Source of the DNA: Zantedeschia hybrid cultivar | Taxonomy: Eukaryota > Streptophyta > Magnoliopsida > Alismatales > Araceae | DNA length: 64,000 nt | Assembly: GCA_030544215.1 (NCBI GenBank) | Contig: JARZZO010000014.1 | Coordinates: forward strand, 17,518,234-17,582,233 | Direction of reading: 5' to 3' | Translations under genes and position numbers: made by a program | Part shown: positions 19,846 to 29,596 of the stretch, piece by piece | Layout: each line of letters starts with the position of its first letter | How positions within the stretch are numbered: position 1 is the first letter of the stretch | Notes under the pieces: model-generated | The model's input: the letters and a program-made list of their open reading frames with translations, nothing else | Database searches by the model: none | What the model was told of the DNA's origin: nothing

Positions 19846-22800
19846 ATGTTGCTACGATCAGGTAGGGACTTGAGTGTGGCTCCAGACGCCATGGTTAATT
19901 ACGAGGGAGATGCTAATGCCCCTCGGGATTCTGAATACAACTATGAGAGTGGGAGAGATGCTGATGCCTCCCGTAGTTCTATACCCATTCCATATCGTCT
20001 AGATGGGAATGTTCGGACACCACTTTTGCCTCCACGTGATCAATATCCTGATCCTCTTCCGCATGAATATGCGATCTCTAATCCTGATCTTGAGGGGGAC
20101 ATGAATCAGAATGATCCCCCATCCTCTGATCCTACGGATCTCATCAATGCTCTGGGAGTTCTTGCCTCCCGACTGGACCCTCAGCAGTTCGAGGCGATCC
20201 AATCTATTTTGAAGGGGAAGGCACCTATGCAGCCTGCCGAGCCGAACCCTGTGGCTCCCCCTGCTGTTCCTCAGCAACCTTCTTTTCCTCCTCCTTATAT
20301 CCATCAGGCCGTGGAGGGCCTTCATATTACTTCTCGGCCAGCTGGGCCGCAGCTTTCATCATCTAGGCAACCGGCTAGACCGCAAACGCCTGCTTATCAA
20401 AATGCCCTCGGGCATGGCGGAAGCACTGCCGGACCTCCCCTCTATTGTCCACCCTGCCCAACGTACTCTAGGCAGCAGGCCTACCAAGTACCTCCTCCTC
20501 CTCCTCCTCCCCAAGCAGATCTGACCACACAAACGCTGCTGGCCAAAATGGAGCGTATGGATGAGCAATTTAATAACCTCCAGAAAATGATGGGGGTCAA
20601 AGCTGTGCCAGAGATCAGTCTACCGAGTCTGCCAGTATTCCATCTGCCACCCTCTGAGATGCCAGTGTACCGAAAGTACAACGGTACTGGTAACCCCTTC
20701 ACACATCTGAAGGAGTTCATGTATGAATCCTCTTTCTGGCAGAATGATAAGAGGTCGTTGGCCTTCTTGTTCAGGAGATCTCTAGAGGGACCAGCCCTCG
20801 AGTGGTTCTTTTCCCTGGAACCCTCAGAAGTAGAAGATTACGGTATCGTTTCACGCAAATTCATTCAACGATACCAGGACAGAGTTGCACCCTCCTTGTC
20901 TATCACGGACCTCATTGCAGAAAAGATGAAACCTGATGAGGAGTTTGTCAGTTTTGCTGACAGGTGGCGGGGTCTGGCTGAAAAGGTGAAGGATCACTTG
21001 TCCGAGTCCGAACAAGTGAAAATGTTGATTTCCAATGCCACCCCCCAGTTCAAGCTCGTCCTCTCCTTGAACAATTTGACTAACATGGCAGAGCTCTATG
21101 AAAGAGCACGGTACTGCCAGAATGCTTTCAAGGACGCTACATTCTCTAGCGTCTTTGATCCTCATAGACCTAGCAGGCCTCCGCCTCGGAAGCCTGCAGT
21201 GCCGAACTCTTCCAGCACAGGTCCGACTACCGAGGGCACGCTCTCTCATGAGCAAGTGAGTACCATGAACAATAACTCGCCCCAGTTCGTGAGGAGTCAG
21301 CAGCAGTACCAGAGGCCACAGCAGCAAGGGTACAGACAGCAGCAGAACCCCCAGTACCAACAACAGTATCAGCGGCCCCAGCAGCCGAATCAGAATCAGA
21401 ACCAGCAACAGCTACAGCAACAGCCGCAACGGCAACAGCAGTACCAGCAACCCCAGCAACAGCAGTATCAGAACCAGCAACAGCCACAGTACCAGCCGCG
21501 CGCACCGCCGGCGTACCACAATGTCCCTCCTCCTGGTGACTACAACCAGCAGAGGAGACCTCCAGGCCCGAAGAGGGCAGAATATCCGGCTCTCCCAGAA
21601 TCCTTGGCCGATATCTTCAGTGCTTTAATGGCGGCTAATGCCTTAGTTTTGCCAAGGGAAAAGGCCGTCTGGCCTCAAAATGCCGATACGTCCAGATATT
21701 GCTACTTCCATAGGCAACCTGGGCATACCATTGACACCTGCTTCCAATTCAGAGATTATATTCATGATCTCAACGAGCAGGGCGGCATAGACTGGGAGGA
21801 AATGAAGAAATACATAACAGCCCTGAAGGCGAGAAGACCGCAACAGCAGCAGCAGCAGCAAGCAAGACCACCGGCACAAGCAGCAGCACCACCCAACATG
21901 GGCATAGTGCAGAATCCACTTCCGGAGCACCAGAACCAGAACCAGGTTGCTCCCATTCTGACGAACAGCCAGTCTGAGGCTGGTCGTGGGCAACAATGGA
22001 GGATAGAGGACTCTTCCTCTCTTTATTCAACGGGTCACATTCAAAGTACCGCAGAACGACTACCACGCCGCACCATCCACATACCCAGACCACAACCCGT
22101 CACCATCACCCCTCTACCCACACCCACATATCATTCGCCCGCACCCAATAACCCACTACCACTACCCACCTTCCTTAGACCCATTGCGCCCCGCACTCCT
22201 ACACCTCCATCATATACCCCTCCGCAAACCAATAACGCGCCCCTTTTACCATCTAGGCCATTACTACGCGTACCATTTCCTACTTCATCCATTACCACTA
22301 CCACCTACCCAGATATGCCCCAACCATCCAGACCGCTATTACGCGTACCATTCCCCACTTCGCCAACCACTTACCCATCTACCATTCAACCCTCTAGGCC
22401 TTTAATCCTCACCGCGCCATCACCACCTAACCCAACGCCACCACCTACGCATCAACCCTCCGCATCATTTACGCCACCCGACTCTGCGGTACTCAAGGTG
22501 TCACCCGGATCCTCCACGGTCGAGGAACATGCGCTCCGGAGTGGAAGGATTTTCAACAAGGTCTTTCCTCAGTCCACAGTCAGAGATGGCCCATCACAGC
22601 CGACTGAGGAAGCCCATAATGAAGAGAGTGCACCAGGCACTCAATACGACTTGTTGAAACATCTGGACAGAACACCAGTACGGATCACTGTACTTGAATT
22701 GATTAAAAGGTCCAAGATTCACCAAGAAGCCTTAATGGAATACCTACAGAAGGTGATGGTCAACGAAGACGTGCCGGTAGAGAAAATTGCAGCACTACTA

Positions 22801-24471
22801 GTTCCTCAGGGGGATCAGTCCTCAATTACATTCCACACATCGGAACTAGCACCGCCAGCCGCTAGAAGCATGGCTCTGAGCATCACGGTCAATATCTGCA
22901 AAAAGGCCGTGGATGCATGCCTGGTTGATACAGGGGCTTCAATTAATGTTTTACCTCCGAAGACCCTGGAGCTATGCGGTGTGCCCAAGGAGAAATGGCT
23001 GCCTAGCCCCATCTCAGTTACGGCATATGACAATTCTACCCGTTCCCCTCTGGGAATGGTTTATTTAAAGGTGGAGCTAGGTCCAGTAAGTCATGCAGAG
23101 GTCGAATTTCATATTCTAGAAATCGACCCTTCCATAAATGCCATTCTGGGACGTCCTTATATCAAAACTCTTGAGGCGATTCCTTCTACGAATCACCAAT
23201 GCCTCAAATTCCCTTATAAAGGACGAATTATTAAAGTGACGAGCATGCCGATCCTTGCTGCTGCTCATACCTTAAATATTAAATCTGTTGTTTTACCTGG
23301 CCGACATCCTTTTCTGTCGGTATTACAGGTCTACCGTCCAGTGGCTGATCCTTTGAAAGCCGCTACCATTTCTCCATACCCATTAAATGCTATCAAAAGG
23401 GGGAAATGCATGAGTACCCCGGGATGGAGAATCATGATGAAGAACGGCTACGAGCCTGGGAAAGGTCTGGGCACACAGTTGCAAGGCAGGACCACTCCTG
23501 TTAAAAATCACCGAGCAGCACCTGGAAGCGGTCTGGGCTATAGGCCAATGAAGCTAAAGCAAAATCTGGTTCAGAAAGCAGAAACCGAAGACGGTCAAGA
23601 AATCTTGGAAACAATGTCCACACCACTGAAAGAAGGCCGAGATCCCTTAACATGGACTCTATATACACACTTTGTGAAAGGGCCCATACTTAGTCACGAC
23701 AACACGGTGGTCATTACTTCATGTTTTGACTTCCATGACATATATGGGAGGGACTTGGCCAGACATTGTTCCGAACTACTTACGTATCAATCCTTGGAGG
23801 CTCTGCGGCCTATGAAAAGGAGGAAATTCCATGACCCCGAATGTGAATGGTACAGATGGTTCGACCTGAGGGACCTATACATAGCACTGAACAGACTATT
23901 TCTGGATCCTGCAGAACCCAAATGGCCACCGCAGATCGACGAGCTAATTGAGAGCCCTGGCACAATCTTTGACAAGCGGATACTGCTGTCCGAACAAACT
24001 GATGAAGGGGAGCCAGATGACCCCTATGAAGCTGGTTATACAACAGATCTGCTCTGGAGGGGGACATATCCTTCACATGTCTTCATGCTCCATACTCTAT
24101 TCCGTACACTACTCTTGACCCCGACTTGGTCGCGGGTCATAATTGAAGATATTCCACGGACCCCACCCATTATGATAACTCTGTCCCCTCGGGACTTTAT
24201 TCCACAACCTCCTCTCGACCTAGAGAGGATGTATGATTTGATCTGGGACATATTGCTATATGATCCCCCTAATCCTCTGGCCTTGGTGCCGCTTCCTCCG
24301 TCTGATTCCCCTTCCATTTGTATTCACTCCTGCTTCATGTATAATTCCTCCGATATCCAAAAAAAAACGCCAATTTTACAACAAATTCTTCCCAAATCAT
24401 TATCGAGGAAACATCTTACTTGTCCGATTACACCCCATCGCGCGGGTCCGTCGGTCAAGATTCTCTCTTAA
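19846..24471 (+). CDS. Gag-protease polyprotein with G-patch domain (inner element)
   Basis: Open frame of 1541 codons from the ATG at 19846; upstream in-frame sequence begins at a TTG, not a start. Capsid-like Retrotrans_gag domain at about residues 265-428 (VYRKYNGTGNPFTHLKEF, ALEWFFSL), a Gln-rich tract (about 483-552), and a short zinc-knuckle-like CYFHRQPGHTIDTC (about 618-632). A Pro-rich linker leads to an aspartic protease with the catalytic triad DTGAS (Asp about 1028) and ILGRPYI. A G-patch follows (GYEPGKGLG, then PGSGLGY, about 1195-1235). The last ~300 residues are unassigned. The role is particle assembly and polyprotein cleavage; G-patches are nucleic-acid-binding. The following pol region is in another frame, so expression of pol needs splicing or frameshifting, as reported for Ogre (inference). 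Intact throughout. Confidence 0.9.
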   Translation: MLLRSGRDLSVAPDAMVNYEGDANAPRDSEYNYESGRDADASRSSIPIPYRLDGNVRTPLLPPRDQYPDPLPHEYAISNPDLEGDMNQNDPPSSDPTDLINALGVLASRLDPQQFEAIQSILKGKAPMQPAEPNPVAPPAVPQQPSFPPPYIHQAVEGLHITSRPAGPQLSSSRQPARPQTPAYQNALGHGGSTAGPPLYCPPCPTYSRQQAYQVPPPPPPPQADLTTQTLLAKMERMDEQFNNLQKMMGVKAVPEISLPSLPVFHLPPSEMPVYRKYNGTGNPFTHLKEFMYESSFWQNDKRSLAFLFRRSLEGPALEWFFSLEPSEVEDYGIVSRKFIQRYQDRVAPSLSITDLIAEKMKPDEEFVSFADRWRGLAEKVKDHLSESEQVKMLISNATPQFKLVLSLNNLTNMAELYERARYCQNAFKDATFSSVFDPHRPSRPPPRKPAVPNSSSTGPTTEGTLSHEQVSTMNNNSPQFVRSQQQYQRPQQQGYRQQQNPQYQQQYQRPQQPNQNQNQQQLQQQPQRQQQYQQPQQQQYQNQQQPQYQPRAPPAYHNVPPPGDYNQQRRPPGPKRAEYPALPESLADIFSALMAANALVLPREKAVWPQNADTSRYCYFHRQPGHTIDTCFQFRDYIHDLNEQGGIDWEEMKKYITALKARRPQQQQQQQARPPAQAAAPPNMGIVQNPLPEHQNQNQVAPILTNSQSEAGRGQQWRIEDSSSLYSTGHIQSTAERLPRRTIHIPRPQPVTITPLPTPTYHSPAPNNPLPLPTFLRPIAPRTPTPPSYTPPQTNNAPLLPSRPLLRVPFPTSSITTTTYPDMPQPSRPLLRVPFPTSPTTYPSTIQPSRPLILTAPSPPNPTPPPTHQPSASFTPPDSAVLKVSPGSSTVEEHALRSGRIFNKVFPQSTVRDGPSQPTEEAHNEESAPGTQYDLLKHLDRTPVRITVLELIKRSKIHQEALMEYLQKVMVNEDVPVEKIAALLVPQGDQSSITFHTSELAPPAARSMALSITVNICKKAVDACLVDTGASINVLPPKTLELCGVPKEKWLPSPISVTAYDNSTRSPLGMVYLKVELGPVSHAEVEFHILEIDPSINAILGRPYIKTLEAIPSTNHQCLKFPYKGRIIKVTSMPILAAAHTLNIKSVVLPGRHPFLSVLQVYRPVADPLKAATISPYPLNAIKRGKCMSTPGWRIMMKNGYEPGKGLGTQLQGRTTPVKNHRAAPGSGLGYRPMKLKQNLVQKAETEDGQEILETMSTPLKEGRDPLTWTLYTHFVKGPILSHDNTVVITSCFDFHDIYGRDLARHCSELLTYQSLEALRPMKRRKFHDPECEWYRWFDLRDLYIALNRLFLDPAEPKWPPQIDELIESPGTIFDKRILLSEQTDEGEPDDPYEAGYTTDLLWRGTYPSHVFMLHTLFRTLLLTPTWSRVIIEDIPRTPPIMITLSPRDFIPQPPLDLERMYDLIWDILLYDPPNPLALVPLPPSDSPSICIHSCFMYNSSDIQKKTPILQQILPKSLSRKHLTCPITPHRAGPSVKILS

Positions 24472-24479
24472 ACATACTC

Positions 24480-24943
24480 TGCCCCTCCCCACGGGAGGAT
24501 TCCCCTGTATTTCCATTTGTATCCCAGGATTTTCATCCTGCTTCATCTTCATTAGGTTATGATAGACAGTTTAGTGAAGTTAGGAAGTCCAGTTTTAGGC
24601 AGGTTAGTCAGTTTAGGAAGTCTAGGAAGCCTAAGGGTAGGCAAATTCCAGAAAGATACCTCCAGGATTTGGCTGATAAATGTTCCTTTTGCTCTTTAAT
24701 CTCTCAGCTTTTAAAAGATCAAATTCAGATGCCAGAAGATTGTACAGATGATAAGTCAGTCAATGATGGGTACGGGGTATATGAGTTAGTACATGAAAAG
24801 GACCCTATTGTTGAAGATGAGGAAAATGATGAGGACGCAGCTGAGGCATATGCCAGTGGAGTGAAGAGATTCGATGAACCCTCAGCTGCCGTAGAAGAGC
24901 CCACAAAAGAAATAAACTTAGGGACTGAAGACGAACCTAAGGT
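24480..24943 (+). CDS. Acidic linker segment between protease and RT, separate frame
   Basis: Open in a third frame (ATG at 24420 overlapping the end of the gag-protease ORF) down to about 24943. It encodes Lys/Arg-rich then Asp/Glu-rich sequence (DEENDEDAAEAYASG) and ends with EPTKEINLGTEDEPK. In Tat-type polyproteins a similar motif directly precedes RT. Continuation into the RT frame requires a change of frame near 24942-24944. Whether this is an intron boundary, a programmed shift or a decay mutation cannot be decided here. Confidence 0.55.
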
Positions 24944-27900
24944 GTCCTCGTCAGTAAAAATCTTTCTGCAGAGGATGAGAAGGCAATGGTACAAGTGCTT
25001 AAGGATTATAAGGACACTTTCGCCTGGAGTTATGAGGATATGCCGGGGTTAGACTCATCTTTAGTTGAACACAGGTTAACATTAAAGGATGGAGCTAGTC
25101 CGGTCAAGCAGAAATTAAGGCGATTCCACCCACAAATGACTTTAAAGATGAAGGAAGAGGTCGACAAATTACACAAAGCCAAATTCATTAGAGTTGTCCT
25201 TTATCCACAATGGGTGGCCAACATAGTCCCGGTTATGAAAAAGGACGGGAAGGTCAGAATTTGCATTGACTTCCGCGATCTGAACCGGGCATGTCCTAAA
25301 GATGATTTTCCATTGCCTCATATTGATGTACTCATCGATAACACTGCTGGCTATGAGACGTTATCATTTATGGATGGATTTTCAGGATATAATCAGATTA
25401 AGCTGGCAGAAGCGGATCAAGAGAAGACTTCATTCACTACACCTTGGTGAACATATTGTTATGTCGTCATGCCATTTGGATTGAAGAACGCTGGAGCCAC
25501 TTATCAAAGGGCTATGATGGCAATATTTCATGACATGATGCATATAGACTTGGAAGTGTATGTGGATGACTTATTAGTTAAGTCTAAAACGAAGGCTGAG
25601 CACGCCAAAGTTTTGGCAAGGATATTAGAGAGATCGAGAGAATATCAGTTGAAGATGAACCCCAAGAAATGTGTATTCGGGGTATCTTCAGGGAAATTGC
25701 TTGGATTCATTGTCAGCAAACGGGGAATTGAGATCGATCCCAATAAGGCGAAGGCTATCAGAGAAATGCCACCTCCCAAAAACTTGAAAGAGTTAAGAGG
25801 ATTAATCGGGAGGTTACAATTTATTCGCCGTTTTGTCTCCCAGCACTCACAAAGGTGTAAGCCGTTCTACGAGCTTACCAAGCCAGGAGTCAAATTCAAT
25901 TGGGATGATAAGTGTCAGGAGGCATTTGATGGATTAAAGGACTATTTGGCAAGTCCTCCTGTTTTGAGACCACCATCTCCAGGCAAACCATTGATACTTT
26001 ATATTTCTGTCCTGGATGATGCAGTGGGGGCTGTCCTAGCACAAGAAGATGAAGAAGGAAAAGAGAGGGCAGCCTACTATCTCTCCAAACTTCTCAACCC
26101 CGCTGAACAGAGATACACGGCGATGGAGAAAACATGTGCAGCATTAGTTTGGGTTGTGCAGAAATTGAAGCATTATTTTCTGGCCCATGAAGTCCATCTC
26201 ATCGCTAGGATGAACCCGATCAAATTCCTTCTGGAGAAATCTGTTCTTACTGATAGGTTAGCGCGATGGCAAAGCTTTCTATCTCAATTCGATATCATTT
26301 ATATTCAACAGAAAGCAATCAAGGGCTATGCCATAGCAAAACATCTCGCTCATCATCCCCTTCCTCGATTTGATCCAGTGCGATCAGAGTTTCCGGATGA
26401 GGAACTGATGTCCGTAAATCAAATCAGAGATGATATGTGGACTCTGCATTTTGACGGAGCTCTGAATTCTCATGGAAAGGGGATCGGAATCGTTCTGTTA
26501 TCACCTGAAGGTGTTACCATTCCACAAGCCTTTCAGCTTGACTTTCCAGTCACCAATAACATAGCTGAATACGAGGCACTTCTTGTTGGTCTCGAGGCTG
26601 CTCATTTTCATGGTGCAACAAAACTCAGGATTGTGGGTGATAGCCAATTAATTCTTCGCCAAGTGCTGACCAAGTATCGAACTCTTGATCCCAAGCTTAA
26701 GCCTTATCAAGAACTTACTTCTGCTTATTCAAAGCTTTTCACAAAATTGATCTTTGTCCATGTCCCTAGAAATCAAAACATCTTAGCTGACGCTCTAGCT
26801 TCACTTGCATCTTCCCTTGATTTTCCTATCAGCAAGCAATCTGAATCAATCATAGTTCATAGGCGTCTTTCACCTGCCGTGAAAGATCCTTCATTTCTTA
26901 GAACTAAGGAGAAGTTGCTGAAGAAATTCAAAGATGGAAGTATTGTGGAGAAAAGAGAAATCATGTTGATGGAGCTATTAGAAGAGATGGATGATAAACA
27001 GAAGCCATGGTATTATGAAATTGCAAAATATTGTGAAGATCAATCGTATCCTGAAGAAGCTACAACTGAGGAGAAGAGAGCTATCAGGAGAGTTGCTCGA
27101 CGATATACCCTAGTTGGGGGAGCATTATACAAAAGAGGTTTTGATGGAGTTCTTCTGAGATGTTTAGACGAGGATGAGCGGTGGAAGGTTATGGAAGGAG
27201 CTTATAGTGGAGTTTGTGGTGGCCATGTCAATGGACAGATGCTAGCAAAGAAGATCCTTAGACAAGGATTTTATTGGCCAACCATGGAAGAAGATTGCGT
27301 AGGATATGTCCGTAGGTGTGCTAAGTGTCAGCTTCACGCCGACAAAATTCATTCTCCTGCATCTTCACTCCATCCTGTTTCTTCCCCATGGCCTTTCTCC
27401 ATGTGGGCTTTCGACATTATTGGACCTCTTGGTAACCCAGATTCCGGCATCAAGCAAAAATCTTTCATTTTCACGGCAACGGAATACTTCACCAAGTGGG
27501 CAGAAGCTGAAGCATACGTGGAGATCAAAGCATCAACCGTCTGCAAATTCATCATGAAGAACATCATCACAAGATTCGGAATTCCAAGTACCATTGTCAC
27601 CGACAACGGACCGCAGTTCGTGTCACAGGAATTGAAGGACCTCTGCAACAGGTATAAAATTGCATTGCATCATTCATCTCCTTATTATCCGCAAGGCAAT
27701 GGCCAAGCAGAGGCAACTAATAAGACTTTGATAAAAATCATCAAAAAGACGTGTAAATCTAACAAATTCGCCGATTGGCCAGAAAAATTGGTTGAGGCTC
27801 TATGGGCCTACCGAACTTCAATCCGCACGCCTACTAGGCAAACTCCTTATTCCTTAACATTTGGAATGGAGGCGGTAGTTCCATATGAGATCCTTATACC

Positions 27901-28267
27901 GTCATTAAGAGTACAATTGAACAATGAATTTTCCATTGATGAACATCGTTCAGCACTTCTTACTCAATTGGAACTTTTAGACGAGAAAAGATGGTCAGCT
28001 GCTAATCATGCAAAAGTTTATCAAAACAGATTAGCACGTTTTTATCAAAAGAAAGTCATTGAACGAAAGTTCAAAGTCGGTGAAATGGTCGTTAAAAGAA
28101 TTTTTGTAAAACCTGGTGGTCCGCGTTCTAAGCTCCAACCCAATTGGGAAGGACCTTATGTTGTATCGCACGCTTATCCTGGTAATGCTTATCGTCTTAT
28201 TAATGCAGAAGGAGAAGAGCTAAATCATCCCTGGAATGGTTTACACCTTAAGAAATACTACCCTTAG
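24944..28267 (+). pseudogene. Pol: RT, RNase H, archaeal-type RNase H, integrase, with a premature stop
   Basis: One frame from about 24944 to the TAG-free stop at 28265-28267, broken only by TGA at 25448-25450. RT spans about 24986-25960, with RICIDFRDLN, MDGFSGYNQI and the active site YVDD (25559-25570). The first RNase H is about 25980-26350. A second RNase H (FDGALNSHGKGIG, EYEALLVGLEAA, DSQLI, NILADALASLAS) is at 26440-26820; this duplicate is the hallmark of the Tat clade. Integrase follows: zinc-binding H-H-C-C (GGHVNGQML...RRCAKCQ), catalytic D-D-E (FDIIGPLG, VTDNGPQF, NGQAEATNK), and a C-terminal domain ending NWEGPYVV...LKKYYP. The TGA falls inside RT, upstream of MPFGLKNA and YVDD, so translation would give no active RT from this copy unless read through. 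Otherwise remarkably intact. Confidence 0.92.
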
Positions 28268-29596
28268 GTTAAAGAGTCGATCAGTATGGTACAAAGACCA
28301 GTGGAATCAGAAAATTTATAAACTCAAATTTCTTTGTTAGTCTGAATAATTAACTTCAAACCCATTACTGCACACACTGACACGTTTGATTCGTGAATAA
28401 CAAGAGATGCCAAGTCCTTAAGAATATCAAAAGCTTGACTAAAAGTATAAAGTACAAATCATTCCTTTTAAAATAAAATTCTGTTTTACACTCGGCCCAT
28501 GATGTCGGAACGAGGCTTAGAATAGACTACCAAGAATACCCGCCATCTTAGTAGGAGGCCGTCATAAAAAAAATGGGGGAGATCCGTCCCGAAAAAAAAG
28601 AAAATGATAGAAAAGCAAAAGCAAGGCAAAAAGCCAAATTCAAAATCAAAGGGCCAATACACTACAAATGTTACATCAAGGCCATGAAATGAAACAAAAG
28701 GGAACGCAAGGTCGATAAATACTCCGGAAAGAAAATGACCGAACCCCAACAGATATTAGGGTTGGAAAGGAACATCTTTTTAGGTCTCCGGAACCTTCTC
28801 ATGGACTTTCTAAATCTATTCTTCTTTTCTTTCTAAAGAGGTGTACTTCAAGCTTAAAGAATGGCTTAGATTGACTAAGGGTCGAATCATCAAATGGGAT
28901 CACGAATGGAAACACAAGTTCAAACACGATGAGTTTTAAGTTAAGTTGTTAAAGAACAATTTGGAAATTAAGTTAATAAATGAATATGATCTTTTGATCT
29001 AAGTACCATACTGGTCTTTTAGTCAAAAATTCAAAAAAATACATAAGTCAAAAATTCAAAAAAATATATATGCCAAAATTCAAAAAAAATACATATGTCA
29101 AAAATTCAAAAAAAAAAAATTGCATAGTCAAAAATTCAAAAAAAATTGCATAGTCAAAAATTAAAAAAAAATATATACATTTTTCAAAATCTAAAAAAAG
29201 AATACATATTTCAAAACCCAAACAAAAATGAATATTTCAAAACCACAAAAATATTTCAATTAGCATTTGCTTGTTGCATTTAATGTGTTTCACTTCTTTT
29301 ATTTTTCAGTGAGCATATGTTTGCTTGCATGTTGCATTTTGCTTAAGTCTGATTATTCTTATTACCTTTGTTAATAAAGGCTATGCCCCTTGACTATTTA
29401 TTCAAGGAAAAGATTGATTGACCATTTGTTTGGTCAGGCAAGGGGCTAAGCCTAAATAGATACTTAACCTGTTTGTTAAGTGTTGTACAGGATGCAAGAT
29501 AAGCACAGGAACACGAAATTGGAGCCCAAAAGTTTCATGTATATATCAAAAGTGTTTTATACATGATACATGAAAAGAAAAGAAGTACAAAAGCCC
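28268..29596. other. Non-coding spacer between integrase and the antisense gene
   Basis: No gene. At about 29020-29245 there is an A-rich repeat in which GTCAAAAATTCAAAAAAA followed by ATACATATG-like sequence recurs six or more times with a 20-30-bp period. None of the N10-spaced inverted repeats were seen here. Confidence 0.6.
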
